Source: Anaerolineales bacterium
GTDB lineage: Bacteria > Chloroflexota > Anaerolineae > Anaerolineales > Villigracilaceae
Direction: 5' to 3'
DNA length: 5,666 nt
Assembly (NCBI GenBank): GCA_025966435.1
Contig: JAICRQ010000252.1
Location: forward strand, 1-5,666
This document shows positions 1 through 5,531 of the stretch, piece after piece. Both the position numbers and the translations under genes were made by a program. The notes below the pieces were generated by a model, which saw only the letters and a program-made list of their open reading frames with translations, was not told the DNA's origin and ran no database searches. Position 1 is the stretch's first letter, and each line of letters starts with the position of its first letter.

Positions 1-2
1 AT

Positions 3-479
3 TGCTATGGAGCTGCCTCCACCGTTGGATTGATGAGTATGTATATTGTCGGTTTCGAAAGTAATGAAGCAATCCCTTATGCAATCAAGCTCGGAGTTGC
101 GCTGCAGATGACGAATATCCTGCGTGATGTGGGGGAGGATTACCGCAACGGGCGCCTGTACCTGCCGCGTGAAGAGCTCACCTTTTATGGCATTCCGGAA
201 TCCGACATTGCCCAGGGACGCGTCACAGAGAACTGGCGTCAATTTATGAAGTTCCAGATCGACCGCAATCGGCAGTTGTATGAAGCATCATGGGCAGGTA
301 TTAAGATGCTGGCACGTGAGGGGCAGTTCGCCATCGGCGCTGCTTCGGTGTTTTATCAAGGCATTCTCGATGAGATCGAGCGAAATGACTACAATGTATT
401 TAGCAGTCGAGCATCGTTAAGCACGTTAGGTAAGGTTCGTCGGGTCCCGGCGCTTTGGTTAAAGGTCAAATCTCGGTAA
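3..479 (+). CDS. crtB: Phytoene synthase (squalene/phytoene synthase family), C-terminal part, cut by the window start
   Basis: Enzyme of the trans-isoprenyl diphosphate synthase fold. Phytoene synthases join two geranylgeranyl diphosphates head to head, the first committed step of carotenoid synthesis, usually at the membrane surface. The frame is open from base 3, giving 158 visible residues; the family is usually about 280-310, so roughly the first 45% is missing, including the first Asp-rich motif. What remains is diagnostic: a [14 protein letters not shown] segment at visible residues 2-11, then [20 protein letters not shown] at 34-53, containing the second Asp-rich motif (RDVGED, 41-46) that binds the Mg-diphosphate. 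The LPREEL segment follows, and a [12 protein letters not shown] tail is typical of the C-terminus. The next gene starts 31 bases downstream, so the two are probably co-transcribed. Squalene or dehydrosqualene synthase (HpnC/HpnD, CrtM) shares these motifs and cannot be fully excluded from half a protein, but phytoene synthase fits best. Confidence 0.9.
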   Translation, partial: CYGAASTVGLMSMYIVGFESNEAIPYAIKLGVALQMTNILRDVGEDYRNGRLYLPREELTFYGIPESDIAQGRVTENWRQFMKFQIDRNRQLYEASWAGIKMLAREGQFAIGAASVFYQGILDEIERNDYNVFSSRASLSTLGKVRRVPALWLKVKSR

Positions 480-510
480 AGTATTTTTCAAATCAATGAA
501 GTGAGGTGAA

Positions 511-1266
511 ATGAATAAAGATCAAGTTCGTCAATATATCAATCTGTTAACCGTTATCCTGGCGCTTGGCGTCAATATCCTGGCGACGGCACTGCCACTC
601 AACGGGCAAAGCACCGGTGAAATATCGGATCGTTTCGAGGTTATATTTGTCCCCGCCGGTTATGTTTTCTCGATTTGGGGACTCATCTATCTCGGCTGGG
701 TTGCCTTTACAATCTTTCAGTTACAGCCCTCACAAAGGGAGAATCCACGGCTTCGCCGCCTGGGTTATTTGTTTGCCCTGAGTAATCTTGCCAACGCGGC
801 CTGGCTGTTTTGCTGGCACTATAACTTATTTGGCTTGAGCGTGCTCGTCATGCTGACGCTGCTGGGATTACTGATTGCAAGTTATATACGATTGAATGTA
901 AATCGCTCGCCAGTTCCGCGCATCGAATATTGGTCGGTGGATGTGTTGTTCAGCGTTTACCTGGGTTGGATCACGGTTGCCACCGTCGCAAACATATCGG
1001 ACTGGTTATATTTTGTCGGCTGGGATGGTTTCGGAATCCCGGCACAAACCTGGGCAGTGATTATGCTGGCGGTTGCATCTCTACTGGGTCTGGCAATGGC
1101 GTGGATGCGCAGGGATGCTGGTTATTTATTGGTGCTCGTGTGGGCATTCATTGGAATCGCCATAAAACAAACAGGAGAGCCGTTGGTTATGGTGAGCGCC
1201 TGGCTTGCTGCGGTCCTTATGGCGGGTCTCGCTATCTTTAGTTTCATCCGCCGTCGGGATGCCTGA
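511..1266 (+). CDS. TspO/MBR-family tryptophan-rich membrane protein with C-terminal extension
   Basis: Integral membrane protein of 251 residues with 12 tryptophans. Hydrophobic segments lie near residues 11-29, 46-70, 84-103, 107-127, 143-163, 180-198, 204-219 and 226-246, so about eight helices. The first five carry TspO-like signatures: P48-x-GYVFSIWGLIYLG in helix 2, NLANAAWLFCWHY (92-104) in helix 3, and SVYLGWITVATVAN (148-161) in helix 5, matching the family's LY/W-rich, N-x-x-W and W-x-x-x-A-t-x-x-N patterns. Classical TspO has only five helices and about 160 residues, so the last three are an extension. TspO proteins bind porphyrins and sterol-like ligands, and in Rhodobacter TspO affects carotenoid and photopigment gene expression; ligand and role here are unknown. 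The ATG at 511 is preceded by GAGGTG (503-508). Its place behind crtB suggests a link to carotenoid or membrane isoprenoid physiology (inference). A terminator follows 28 bases after the stop. Confidence 0.8.
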   Translation: MNKDQVRQYINLLTVILALGVNILATALPLNGQSTGEISDRFEVIFVPAGYVFSIWGLIYLGWVAFTIFQLQPSQRENPRLRRLGYLFALSNLANAAWLFCWHYNLFGLSVLVMLTLLGLLIASYIRLNVNRSPVPRIEYWSVDVLFSVYLGWITVATVANISDWLYFVGWDGFGIPAQTWAVIMLAVASLLGLAMAWMRRDAGYLLVLVWAFIGIAIKQTGEPLVMVSAWLAAVLMAGLAIFSFIRRRDA

Positions 1267-1294
1267 ACGGACAAACACGTGGCTTTGCTTTCTC

Positions 1295-1329
1295 AGGACA
1301 CAACGAAATGCGTTGTGTCCTTTTTATTT
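1295..1329 (+). terminator. Strong intrinsic terminator after the crtB/TspO-like pair
   Basis: A perfect 11-bp stem (AGGACACAACG at 1295-1305 and its complement at 1311-1321) closes a 5-base loop and runs straight into TTTTTATTT. It starts 28 bases after the stop of the TspO-like gene. This is a classic Rho-independent terminator and marks the operon end on the plus strand. Confidence 0.92.
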
Positions 1330-1340
1330 GAAACCTGCGA

Positions 1341-1347
1341 AAGGAGG
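1341..1347 (+). promoter_or_regulatory. Near-consensus ribosome binding site serving the leader ORF
   Basis: AAGGAGG lies 5 bases before the ATG at 1353 but 21 bases before the ATG at 1369 that would give the lipoprotein form of the GDSL hydrolase. The strongest ribosome binding site near this gene is therefore in phase with a different, short reading frame. This is why the start of the GDSL gene is uncertain. Confidence 0.6.
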
Positions 1348-1352
1348 ATTTC

Positions 1353-1457
1353 ATGGCTATAATCGAGTATGCGAATCATTTTGCTGCTGGGATTTGTATG
1401 GCTCGTTGGCTGCACGTCCATTGCGCCAACCTCTACACCCAAACCAGGAGGAGCTGA
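1353..1457 (+). CDS. Possible 34-residue leader ORF overlapping the start of the GDSL gene
   Basis: An ATG 5 bases after AAGGAGG opens a 34-codon frame ending in TGA at 1455-1457. That stop is one base before the ATG at 1459, an internal in-frame start of the GDSL gene (M31). The arrangement TGATATG with AGGAGGAG just upstream is what translational coupling looks like. The peptide has no recognisable domain, and its composition (His, Cys, Arg, Trp scattered) looks like an out-of-frame reading. It could be a real regulatory leader peptide, the true beginning of the hydrolase separated by a one-base indel in the n-region, or chance. I favour neither strongly. Confidence 0.25.
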   Translation: MAIIEYANHFAAGICMARWLHVHCANLYTQTRRS

Positions 1458-2064
1458 TATGCCGGTGTCCCGTTTTCTTGCCCTGGGCGATTCCTATACA
1501 ATCGGCGAACATGTCGCAGCGAGGAATCGTTGGCCGAATCAACTGGCGAAGCTGCTCGAAGCGGAAGGGATTCAGACCGATGTGACGATCATTGCCCGCA
1601 CAGGCTGGACGGTGGATGAGCTCTGGGAGGGAATCCAGGCTTCTCCTCCTCAGGGAACCTATGACCTGGTTACGCTGCTGATCGGCGTCAACGATCAGTA
1701 TCGCGGTTACACGGCGCACTGGTATCATGACAAGTTCCGCTTCCTGCTGGAGAAGGCAATTCTCTATGCAGGCGGTCACCCGGACAAAGTGATTGTCCTT
1801 TCGATCCCCGATTGGGGCTTTACTCCCTTCGCGGCCAGGCGAGGGAACACGGAACCAATCAGCCAGCAGATCGACGAGTTCAACGCCGTCAATCTGGAAG
1901 AGACAAAAAATGTAGGCGCCCATTATGTGGATGTGACGATCATCTCACGCATGGCGCTGGATGACTTCGACCTGATCACAGGCGATCGCTTGCACCCCTC
2001 CGGCAAGATGTATAAGATGTGGGCGGAGAAGATCCTGCCCGTGGCGCTGGAAATTCTGCGGTAA
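1369..2064 (+). CDS. GDSL/SGNH-family esterase or lipase, probable lipoprotein
   Basis: Serine hydrolase of the SGNH fold, 231 residues. Block I is ALGDSYTIGE with the nucleophile Ser42. Block II has Gly79 (ARTGWT), block III is IGVND with Asn108, and block V is DRLHPSG with Asp206 and His209, completing the Ser/Asp/His triad and oxyanion residues. Family members cleave acyl or acetyl esters of lipids, sugars or peptidoglycan precursors; the substrate here cannot be told. Starting at 1369 the protein begins MRIILLLGFVWLVGC, a short hydrophobic signal with a lipobox (LVGC, Cys15) followed by a Thr/Ser/Pro linker, so an exported lipoprotein anchored to the membrane is likely. The ATG at 1369 has no ribosome binding site at normal distance, and an in-frame TAA at 1360 prevents an earlier start. 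The ATG at 1459 (M31) has an excellent one and would give a soluble cytoplasmic enzyme with the whole catalytic domain. No clear promoter is visible between the upstream terminator and the gene. Confidence 0.88.
   Translation: MRIILLLGFVWLVGCTSIAPTSTPKPGGADMPVSRFLALGDSYTIGEHVAARNRWPNQLAKLLEAEGIQTDVTIIARTGWTVDELWEGIQASPPQGTYDLVTLLIGVNDQYRGYTAHWYHDKFRFLLEKAILYAGGHPDKVIVLSIPDWGFTPFAARRGNTEPISQQIDEFNAVNLEETKNVGAHYVDVTIISRMALDDFDLITGDRLHPSGKMYKMWAEKILPVALEILR
1446..1453 (+). promoter_or_regulatory. Internal ribosome binding site for an alternative GDSL start at 1459
   Basis: AGGAGGAG sits 5 bases upstream of the in-frame ATG at 1459. Use of this start would remove the signal peptide and lipobox (residues 1-30) but keep block I intact, since the new protein begins MPVSRFLALGDSYTIGE. 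It may be the genuine start, a second start giving two localisations, or a chance purine run. Confidence 0.45.
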
Positions 2065-2119
2065 TTATTGATGTACTTGTATACCTGTCTACCATATACC
2101 TTGAAAAGGAGACATTCCC

Positions 2120-2758
2120 ATGCCTGAAATTTCATACGACAAAGTCCAGGACTATTTGGCGTCCCTCGTCCCGCCGCGCGAACCCGAGCTGCAAAAGATG
2201 GAAGAATACGCGGAGAAAAACGGCTTCCCCATTATCGGTCCGGCGTGTGGATATTACTGTTATCAGTTGGCGCGTATGATCAACGCCAAATCTGTGTTTG
2301 AGCTGGGGTCCGGATATGGCTATTCCACCGCCTGGTTTGCGAAAGCGGTCAAGGAAAATGGGGGAGGCATTGTGCATCATACCGTCTGGGATGAAGACCT
2401 GTCGAAACGCGCTCAGGGACATTTGTCCGTGTTGGGAAGCGCAGATATTATCGAGTTCCACGTTGCCGAGGCGGTGGAAACTTTGCGTCAAACCGATGGT
2501 CCCTTTGACATTATTTTCAACGATATCGATAAAGAAGGCTATCCGGAATCGCTCCCCATTATCAAAGAGAAATTACGGCACGGCGGGTCTTTGATCATCG
2601 ACAATATGTTGTGGAGTGGCCGGGTCTTCGACGCGAATAATCACGATAACAGCACCGAAGCCATCCGCCGCTTCACGCGAGACGTTACCACCGACCTCGA
2701 CTGGATCGTTTCCCTGATTCCCGCGCGAGACGGCATGATCGTCGCTTATAAAAAATAA
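2120..2758 (+). CDS. SAM-dependent O-methyltransferase (class I, caffeoyl-CoA/catechol OMT-like family)
   Basis: Soluble 212-residue methyltransferase, the normal length for bacterial O-methyltransferase family 3 proteins. Motif I for S-adenosylmethionine binding is VFELGSGYGYST (residues 59-70). FDIIFNDIDKEGYPE (129-143) matches the family's DxIFxDxDKxxY strand and supplies a likely metal ligand, Asp135. GGSLIIDNMLWSGRV (155-169) supplies Asp161 and Asn162, the other expected divalent-metal ligands. The C-terminus (RDGMIVAYKK) is the usual last strand. Members methylate a hydroxyl of catechols, phenylpropanoids, tRNA hydroxyuridine (TrmR/YrrM type) or small metabolites; the substrate is not decided by sequence alone. 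The start is supported by AAGGAG (2106-2111) 8 bases upstream. It lies 55 bases after the GDSL gene and 26 before the PatB-like gene, so an operon is plausible. Confidence 0.88.
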   Translation: MPEISYDKVQDYLASLVPPREPELQKMEEYAEKNGFPIIGPACGYYCYQLARMINAKSVFELGSGYGYSTAWFAKAVKENGGGIVHHTVWDEDLSKRAQGHLSVLGSADIIEFHVAEAVETLRQTDGPFDIIFNDIDKEGYPESLPIIKEKLRHGGSLIIDNMLWSGRVFDANNHDNSTEAIRRFTRDVTTDLDWIVSLIPARDGMIVAYKK

Positions 2759-2784
2759 CTCACTTAAGTTGCCCAGAAAATAAC

Positions 2785-3945
2785 ATGCCTTATAGCTTTG
2801 ACCAGACCCCAAACCGTCGCCTTTCCAGCGCGAAGTGGACATTGGTCCCCAAGGATGTCCTTCCCATGTGGGTCGCAGATATGGATTTCTCTGCACCGCC
2901 CTCGATATTGAAAGCTCTGCAGAAATTCGCTGAGCATGGAGATTTGGGTTACCAACTGCCGTCCACCAAGTTATATGAAATGGTCGCAGCGCGGTTGAAT
3001 AAACTTTATGGCTGGAAGGTCTCGCCAGAAATGATCCTTACCGTTCCGGGGGTGAACAGTGGTTACAATATTGCGGCGCGCACGTTTTGCACGTCCAAAA
3101 AAGGATATTTGATCCAGCCGCCAGTCTATAACGAATTTCACGAGACGCGCAGGAAAACCGGCGTTCCACAGGTGGAAGCACCTTTGGCAAAAAAGATCTA
3201 TGGAAACAGGCTGGAGTTCGAAGTTGACTTTGATGCATTTCAACGGGCGGCGAAACAGGTCAATCTGTTCCTGCTTTGCAATCCTCACAATCCCGTTGGA
3301 CGGATTTATTCTCCTGCTGAGCTTAGCCGCATGGCTGAGATTTGCCTTAGGAACAATGTTTTGATTGTTTCTGACGAAATTCACAGCGAACTATTACTGG
3401 ATAATAACAAGTTTCACCCCATTGCTTCTTTAAGCCGTGAGATTGAAGAGCAGACGATTACGTTAGTTTCCGCCTCGAAGGCATTCAACGTTCCAGGTTT
3501 GTTCTGTGCGTTTGCCATCATCCAGAATCAGAAACTGCGTGAACAGTATGCCGAGACGGTGCTTAAAATGGGCATCCATGTTTCCTCGGCCGGGTTGGTT
3601 GCCTCCCAAAGCGCCTATTCCGGTAGTTGTGATGGCTGGTTAAGGGCACTGCGCAAATATCTGACCGGCAATCGAGATTTTGTAATCGAATATGTAACAA
3701 AGCGGTGGCCCCAGGTGCGTATAACGATCCCGCAGGCGACTTATCTTGCCTGGCTGGATTTCACACAGCTTGATCTGGAACCTTCTCCCTATAAATTTTT
3801 CTTTGAAAAAGCGAAAGTAGCCCTCGTTGACGGCGCAATCTATGGCGAAAACGGCAAGGGACATGTGCGGCTCAACTTCGGGACCTCGCGCCGAATCCTT
3901 AAACAGGGACTGGATCGCATGAATCGGGCGCTAAAGTCCCATTAA
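2785..3945 (+). CDS. patB: PatB/MalY-family PLP-dependent enzyme (cystathionine beta-lyase / C-S lyase or aminotransferase)
   Basis: Fold-type I PLP enzyme of 386 residues, full family length. The N-terminal FDQTPNRRLSSAKWT and DVLPMWVADMDFSAPPSI (24-41) are characteristic of the MalY/PatB branch. CNPHNPVGR (165-173), SDEIHSE (196-202) with Asp197 pairing the PLP pyridine nitrogen, and SASKAFNVPGL (229-239) with Lys232 as the Schiff-base lysine complete the active site. VRLNFGTSRR near 361-370 carries the likely carboxylate-binding arginine. PatB/MalY proteins split cystathionine or cysteine conjugates to a thiol, pyruvate and ammonia, and some act as aminotransferases; which applies is not settled here. 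Upstream in-frame stops leave this ATG as the only start that keeps the conserved N-terminus, yet no Shine-Dalgarno is visible (AGTTGCCCAGAAAATAAC precedes it). Translation may depend on coupling to the methyltransferase, whose stop is 26 bases away. Confidence 0.9.
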   Translation: MPYSFDQTPNRRLSSAKWTLVPKDVLPMWVADMDFSAPPSILKALQKFAEHGDLGYQLPSTKLYEMVAARLNKLYGWKVSPEMILTVPGVNSGYNIAARTFCTSKKGYLIQPPVYNEFHETRRKTGVPQVEAPLAKKIYGNRLEFEVDFDAFQRAAKQVNLFLLCNPHNPVGRIYSPAELSRMAEICLRNNVLIVSDEIHSELLLDNNKFHPIASLSREIEEQTITLVSASKAFNVPGLFCAFAIIQNQKLREQYAETVLKMGIHVSSAGLVASQSAYSGSCDGWLRALRKYLTGNRDFVIEYVTKRWPQVRITIPQATYLAWLDFTQLDLEPSPYKFFFEKAKVALVDGAIYGENGKGHVRLNFGTSRRILKQGLDRMNRALKSH

Positions 3946-3951
3946 ACAAAG

Positions 3952-3986
3952 GACGGATGGGTATTTCACCATCCGTCAATGATTTA
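3952..3986 (+). terminator. Probable intrinsic terminator after the patB-like gene, possibly bidirectional
   Basis: A perfect 9-bp stem (GACGGATGG at 3952-3960 with CCATCCGTC at 3969-3977) encloses an 8-base loop, 6 bases after the patB stop. The plus-strand tail AATGATTTAATTT is only loosely T-rich. Read on the minus strand, the stem is followed by CTTTGTTTAAT, so it could also stop transcripts arriving from the convergent acetyltransferase gene, though that gene ends about 240 bases away. Confidence 0.65.
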
Positions 3987-4220
3987 ATTTGCGGTCTAGG
4001 TAAGGAGTGGGGATTGCAACCTTCCTATCGTTAGGAGAACGTCTGGTTTTCCAAAGCGAAGCTCGTGCAGAGCTTTGGCCAGTTCAGGGCGTCCCGGTCC
4101 TACCTTCGGTAAACATTTCAGGCGGAGACTCTATGGGTACCTCCTTTCTCTATGTATTCATCATACAACGAATGAAGGACCTTTACATTAAAAATACTTT
4201 ACAAGTTTGTGATAAAAGAT
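3987..4220. other. Intergenic stretch with several small hairpins, no convincing gene
   Basis: The space between the two convergent genes holds no ORF with family features. The plus-strand GTG frame from 4007 to 4240 has an AGG-type site only 1-2 bases away and runs into the neighbouring gene. Small dyads cluster here: TTCCTA/TAGGAG around a TCGT loop (4022-4037), CCAAAGC/GCTTTGG with an inner AGCTC/GAGCT (4051-4078), GGG/CCC (4087-4095) and TACC/GGTA (4101-4111). On the minus strand a 44-codon frame (4130 down to 3999) reads like protein, including RPELAKALHELRFGKPDVLL, but has no ATG, GTG or TTG with a ribosome binding site at its head. It may be an untranslated structured element, a decayed gene end or simple spacer. 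Confidence 0.4.
4051..4078. repeat. Imperfect inverted repeat (hairpin) in the convergent intergenic region
   Basis: CCAAAGC (4051-4057) pairs perfectly with GCTTTGG (4072-4078); inside it AGCTC (4060-4064) pairs with GAGCT (4070-4074) around GTGCA, so two foldings compete. No T-run follows on either strand, so it is not an obvious terminator. Function unknown. Confidence 0.5.
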
Positions 4221-5297
4221 TTAATCGGGTTCGGTGGTAGAGTTTCTTGAGCCCTCCAGATATTTTTCAACCTGTGCCGTATCCACTTGCCAAAGTGTGT
4301 TCGCAAAATAGGGCTTGAACCCCATTTCAACATTGATCTTCAACATTGGTGCGTTTGAATTGGCATTCCCCGTGCGGATATATTCCACTTCCGGGCGTTC
4401 CTGGAGAATCTTCTCCATCATCCGAGCCTTGAGCCAGCGACCCAATCCCCGATTTCGATAGTCCGGATAGACTGCGGTAAATCCCTGGTTAAGGATGCTG
4501 GGTCGGTTGGGGCTCCAGAAGACCTCCGTAAGCCCAACAAACTTCCCATTCCCTTTATCGATCAAATACAGTATCCAACGTTTATTGCCTTTTCCGAAAA
4601 TATATTTTTCGACATCACGCAGGATCTCTGGAGTGAATTTCATATCCTCTATTTCCAGATTGTCCCGAGGCTGGTCGTTTCCCAATTCTTCCATGAGAGC
4701 CGCCATTTCCACAATGTGTTCTTCCGGGACCTCTCTATCCCAAAGTCCCATTTCAAATTCATCTCCCAGGTTCTCACTGTTTTTTAACCAGCGGCTCACC
4801 AGATTGCGATCAAACTCTGCTACCTTTAATTGATTGATATGGCTTTCCAGCCCCTTGCGTGCACCGATGTGTTCCATGAAGAATCCAGAAGCAGGGATAC
4901 GATCGCTTGCCCAGGCGATGAGTAGACTTCGATTGTGCTCTTTTGCGTGAGGGACAAGCATTCTCAGCATTTTTCGTCCCCAGCCCTGGCAACGATATTG
5001 AGGAGTCACTTCGATCCCAAAGTAAGCTAAATGTTTGTTGTCTTCCAGATGCTCAATACCAATGTCACAAAAGGCAAGAATCTCGGTCCCTGAGGGATTC
5101 CATTTGACGTAGACGTGCTCTTCCACAAAGCTCGGGATATTTTTCCAACCCTGGATTTGTTCCTCCTCCGGAATGGGTGGGTCATCGGGATAATATTCCC
5201 GGTTCATCCGATTCTTAAATTCGGATACGCAGTGATATTCATGCTCCGACGCAGAACGAATATTAATTGACTGAAAAACGATGGGTGTGTCATCCAT
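4221..5297 (-). CDS. Tandem-GNAT N-acetyltransferase
   Basis: 358-residue protein made of two GNAT acyltransferase domains. In the N-terminal domain, motif A is VTPQYRCQGWGRKML (97-111), with the R-x-x-G-x-G acetyl-CoA pyrophosphate loop. In the C-terminal domain it is VYPDYRNRGLGRWLK (276-290), followed by the motif B-like segment TGNANSNAPMLKINVEMGF (309-327). The two-domain layout resembles MshD (mycothiol synthase), Eis-like and other double-GNAT proteins. In such proteins usually one domain is catalytic and the other structural; both loops look intact here, the second being closer to consensus. The acceptor substrate is unknown, and a mycothiol role is not supported by anything in the window. 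The ATG has AGGAGG 6 bases upstream and a strong promoter about 40 bases upstream. It is transcribed toward the patB-like gene and away from the PLP-enzyme-like gene. No good terminator directly follows its stop. Confidence 0.87.
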   Translation of the reverse strand: MDDTPIVFQSINIRSASEHEYHCVSEFKNRMNREYYPDDPPIPEEEQIQGWKNIPSFVEEHVYVKWNPSGTEILAFCDIGIEHLEDNKHLAYFGIEVTPQYRCQGWGRKMLRMLVPHAKEHNRSLLIAWASDRIPASGFFMEHIGARKGLESHINQLKVAEFDRNLVSRWLKNSENLGDEFEMGLWDREVPEEHIVEMAALMEELGNDQPRDNLEIEDMKFTPEILRDVEKYIFGKGNKRWILYLIDKGNGKFVGLTEVFWSPNRPSILNQGFTAVYPDYRNRGLGRWLKARMMEKILQERPEVEYIRTGNANSNAPMLKINVEMGFKPYFANTLWQVDTAQVEKYLEGSRNSTTEPD

Positions 5298-5339
5298 TTC
5301 ACTCCTCCTGGTTGGTCTAGCGGCGACACGACTAAATAC

Positions 5340-5368
5340 ATTGTATGACTTTCAATAGGGAAAGTCAA
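5340..5368 (-). promoter_or_regulatory. Sigma-70-type promoter of the tandem-GNAT gene
   Basis: Read on the minus strand: TTGACT (5368-5363), a 17-base spacer, then TACAAT (5345-5340). Each hexamer has a single mismatch to consensus and the spacing is ideal. Transcription would start near 5333, leaving a leader of about 35 bases that contains the AGGAGGAG ribosome binding site (5309-5302). Confidence 0.8.
5346..5367. repeat. Perfect inverted repeat overlapping the GNAT promoter (operator candidate)
   Basis: TGACTTTC (5346-5353) and GAAAGTCA (5360-5367) are perfect complements separated by 6 bases. The dyad covers most of the -35 hexamer and the whole spacer, ending one base before the -10. 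A dimeric repressor bound here would block RNA polymerase. The 22-bp length and position fit a helix-turn-helix operator, but no regulator gene is in the window and the family cannot be named. Confidence 0.6.
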
Positions 5369-5414
5369 TAAGATAATATTGCAAAACTGTTCTAGGAGGA
5401 AAATATCTTTTGCC

Positions 5415-5437
5415 TTACACCAGAGCCTATGGTGTGA
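5415..5437. repeat. Inverted repeat upstream of a TATAAT box
   Basis: TTACACCA (5415-5422) pairs with TGGTGTGA (5430-5437), with one G-T pair, across a 7-base centre. It lies where the -35 element of the plus-strand TATAAT box would be. It could be an activator or repressor site, or a chance dyad. Confidence 0.4.
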
Positions 5438-5449
5438 ATGGTTGCAAGA

Positions 5450-5471
5450 TATAATACAAATTGTCTGACAA
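5450..5471 (+). promoter_or_regulatory. Candidate -10 box and adjoining palindrome for the downstream plus-strand gene
   Basis: A perfect TATAAT (5450-5455) stands 76 bases before the plus-strand ATG at 5532. No recognisable TTGACA-like hexamer occurs 16-18 bases upstream, so an activator may be needed or the match is fortuitous in this AT-rich stretch. Around the expected start point is TTGTC-T-GACAA (5461-5471), a perfect 11-base palindrome that could be an operator. Confidence 0.4.
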
Positions 5472-5494
5472 TTCTGATTACAAATAATTCAAAA

Positions 5495-5520
5495 ACTGCT
5501 TATTCAAGGATATAAGCAGT
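5495..5520 (+). promoter_or_regulatory. 5'-leader hairpin directly abutting the ribosome binding site of the last gene
   Basis: ACTGCTTAT (5495-5503) and ATAAGCAGT (5512-5520) form a perfect 9-bp stem with an 8-base loop. The next base begins AGGAG (5521-5525), the ribosome binding site, 6 bases before the ATG. As RNA it could modulate ribosome access; as DNA it could be an operator downstream of the promoter. It has no T-run and so is not a terminator. Confidence 0.5.
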
Positions 5521-5531
5521 AGGAGTGCCTC

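Noticed and set aside
930..1241. Plus-strand frame of 103 codons inside the TspO-like gene
   Set aside because: It is an out-of-frame reading of a membrane-protein gene and shows no independent coding signal.
1357..1923. Long minus-strand open frame (188 codons) opposite the GDSL gene
   Set aside because: It lies wholly antisense to a gene with a complete catalytic motif set and has no recognisable domain; it is a shadow frame.
2068..2098. A TTGATG ... CATATA promoter-like pair between the GDSL and methyltransferase genes
   Set aside because: The spacer would be 19 bases and the -10 match is weak. It is too poor to list as a promoter, though a separate start for the last two genes is not excluded.
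4181..4203. Direct repeat CTTTACA (4181-4187 and 4197-4203)
   Set aside because: Two 7-base copies in an AT-rich stretch 16 bases apart are easily due to chance; no promoter or iteron pattern follows from them.
4007..4240. Plus-strand GTG-started frame of 77 codons
   Set aside because: No ribosome binding site at a usable distance, no family features, and it runs into the end of the well-supported minus-strand acetyltransferase gene.
5410..5454. A 14-codon TTG-started ORF preceded by AGGAGG (5394-5399), a possible leader peptide for the divergent plus-strand gene
   Set aside because: The spacing is 10 bases, the start is TTG, the ORF lies across an inverted repeat and overlaps the TATAAT box, and the peptide shows no run of a regulatory amino acid. 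No convincing promoter lies upstream on this strand.
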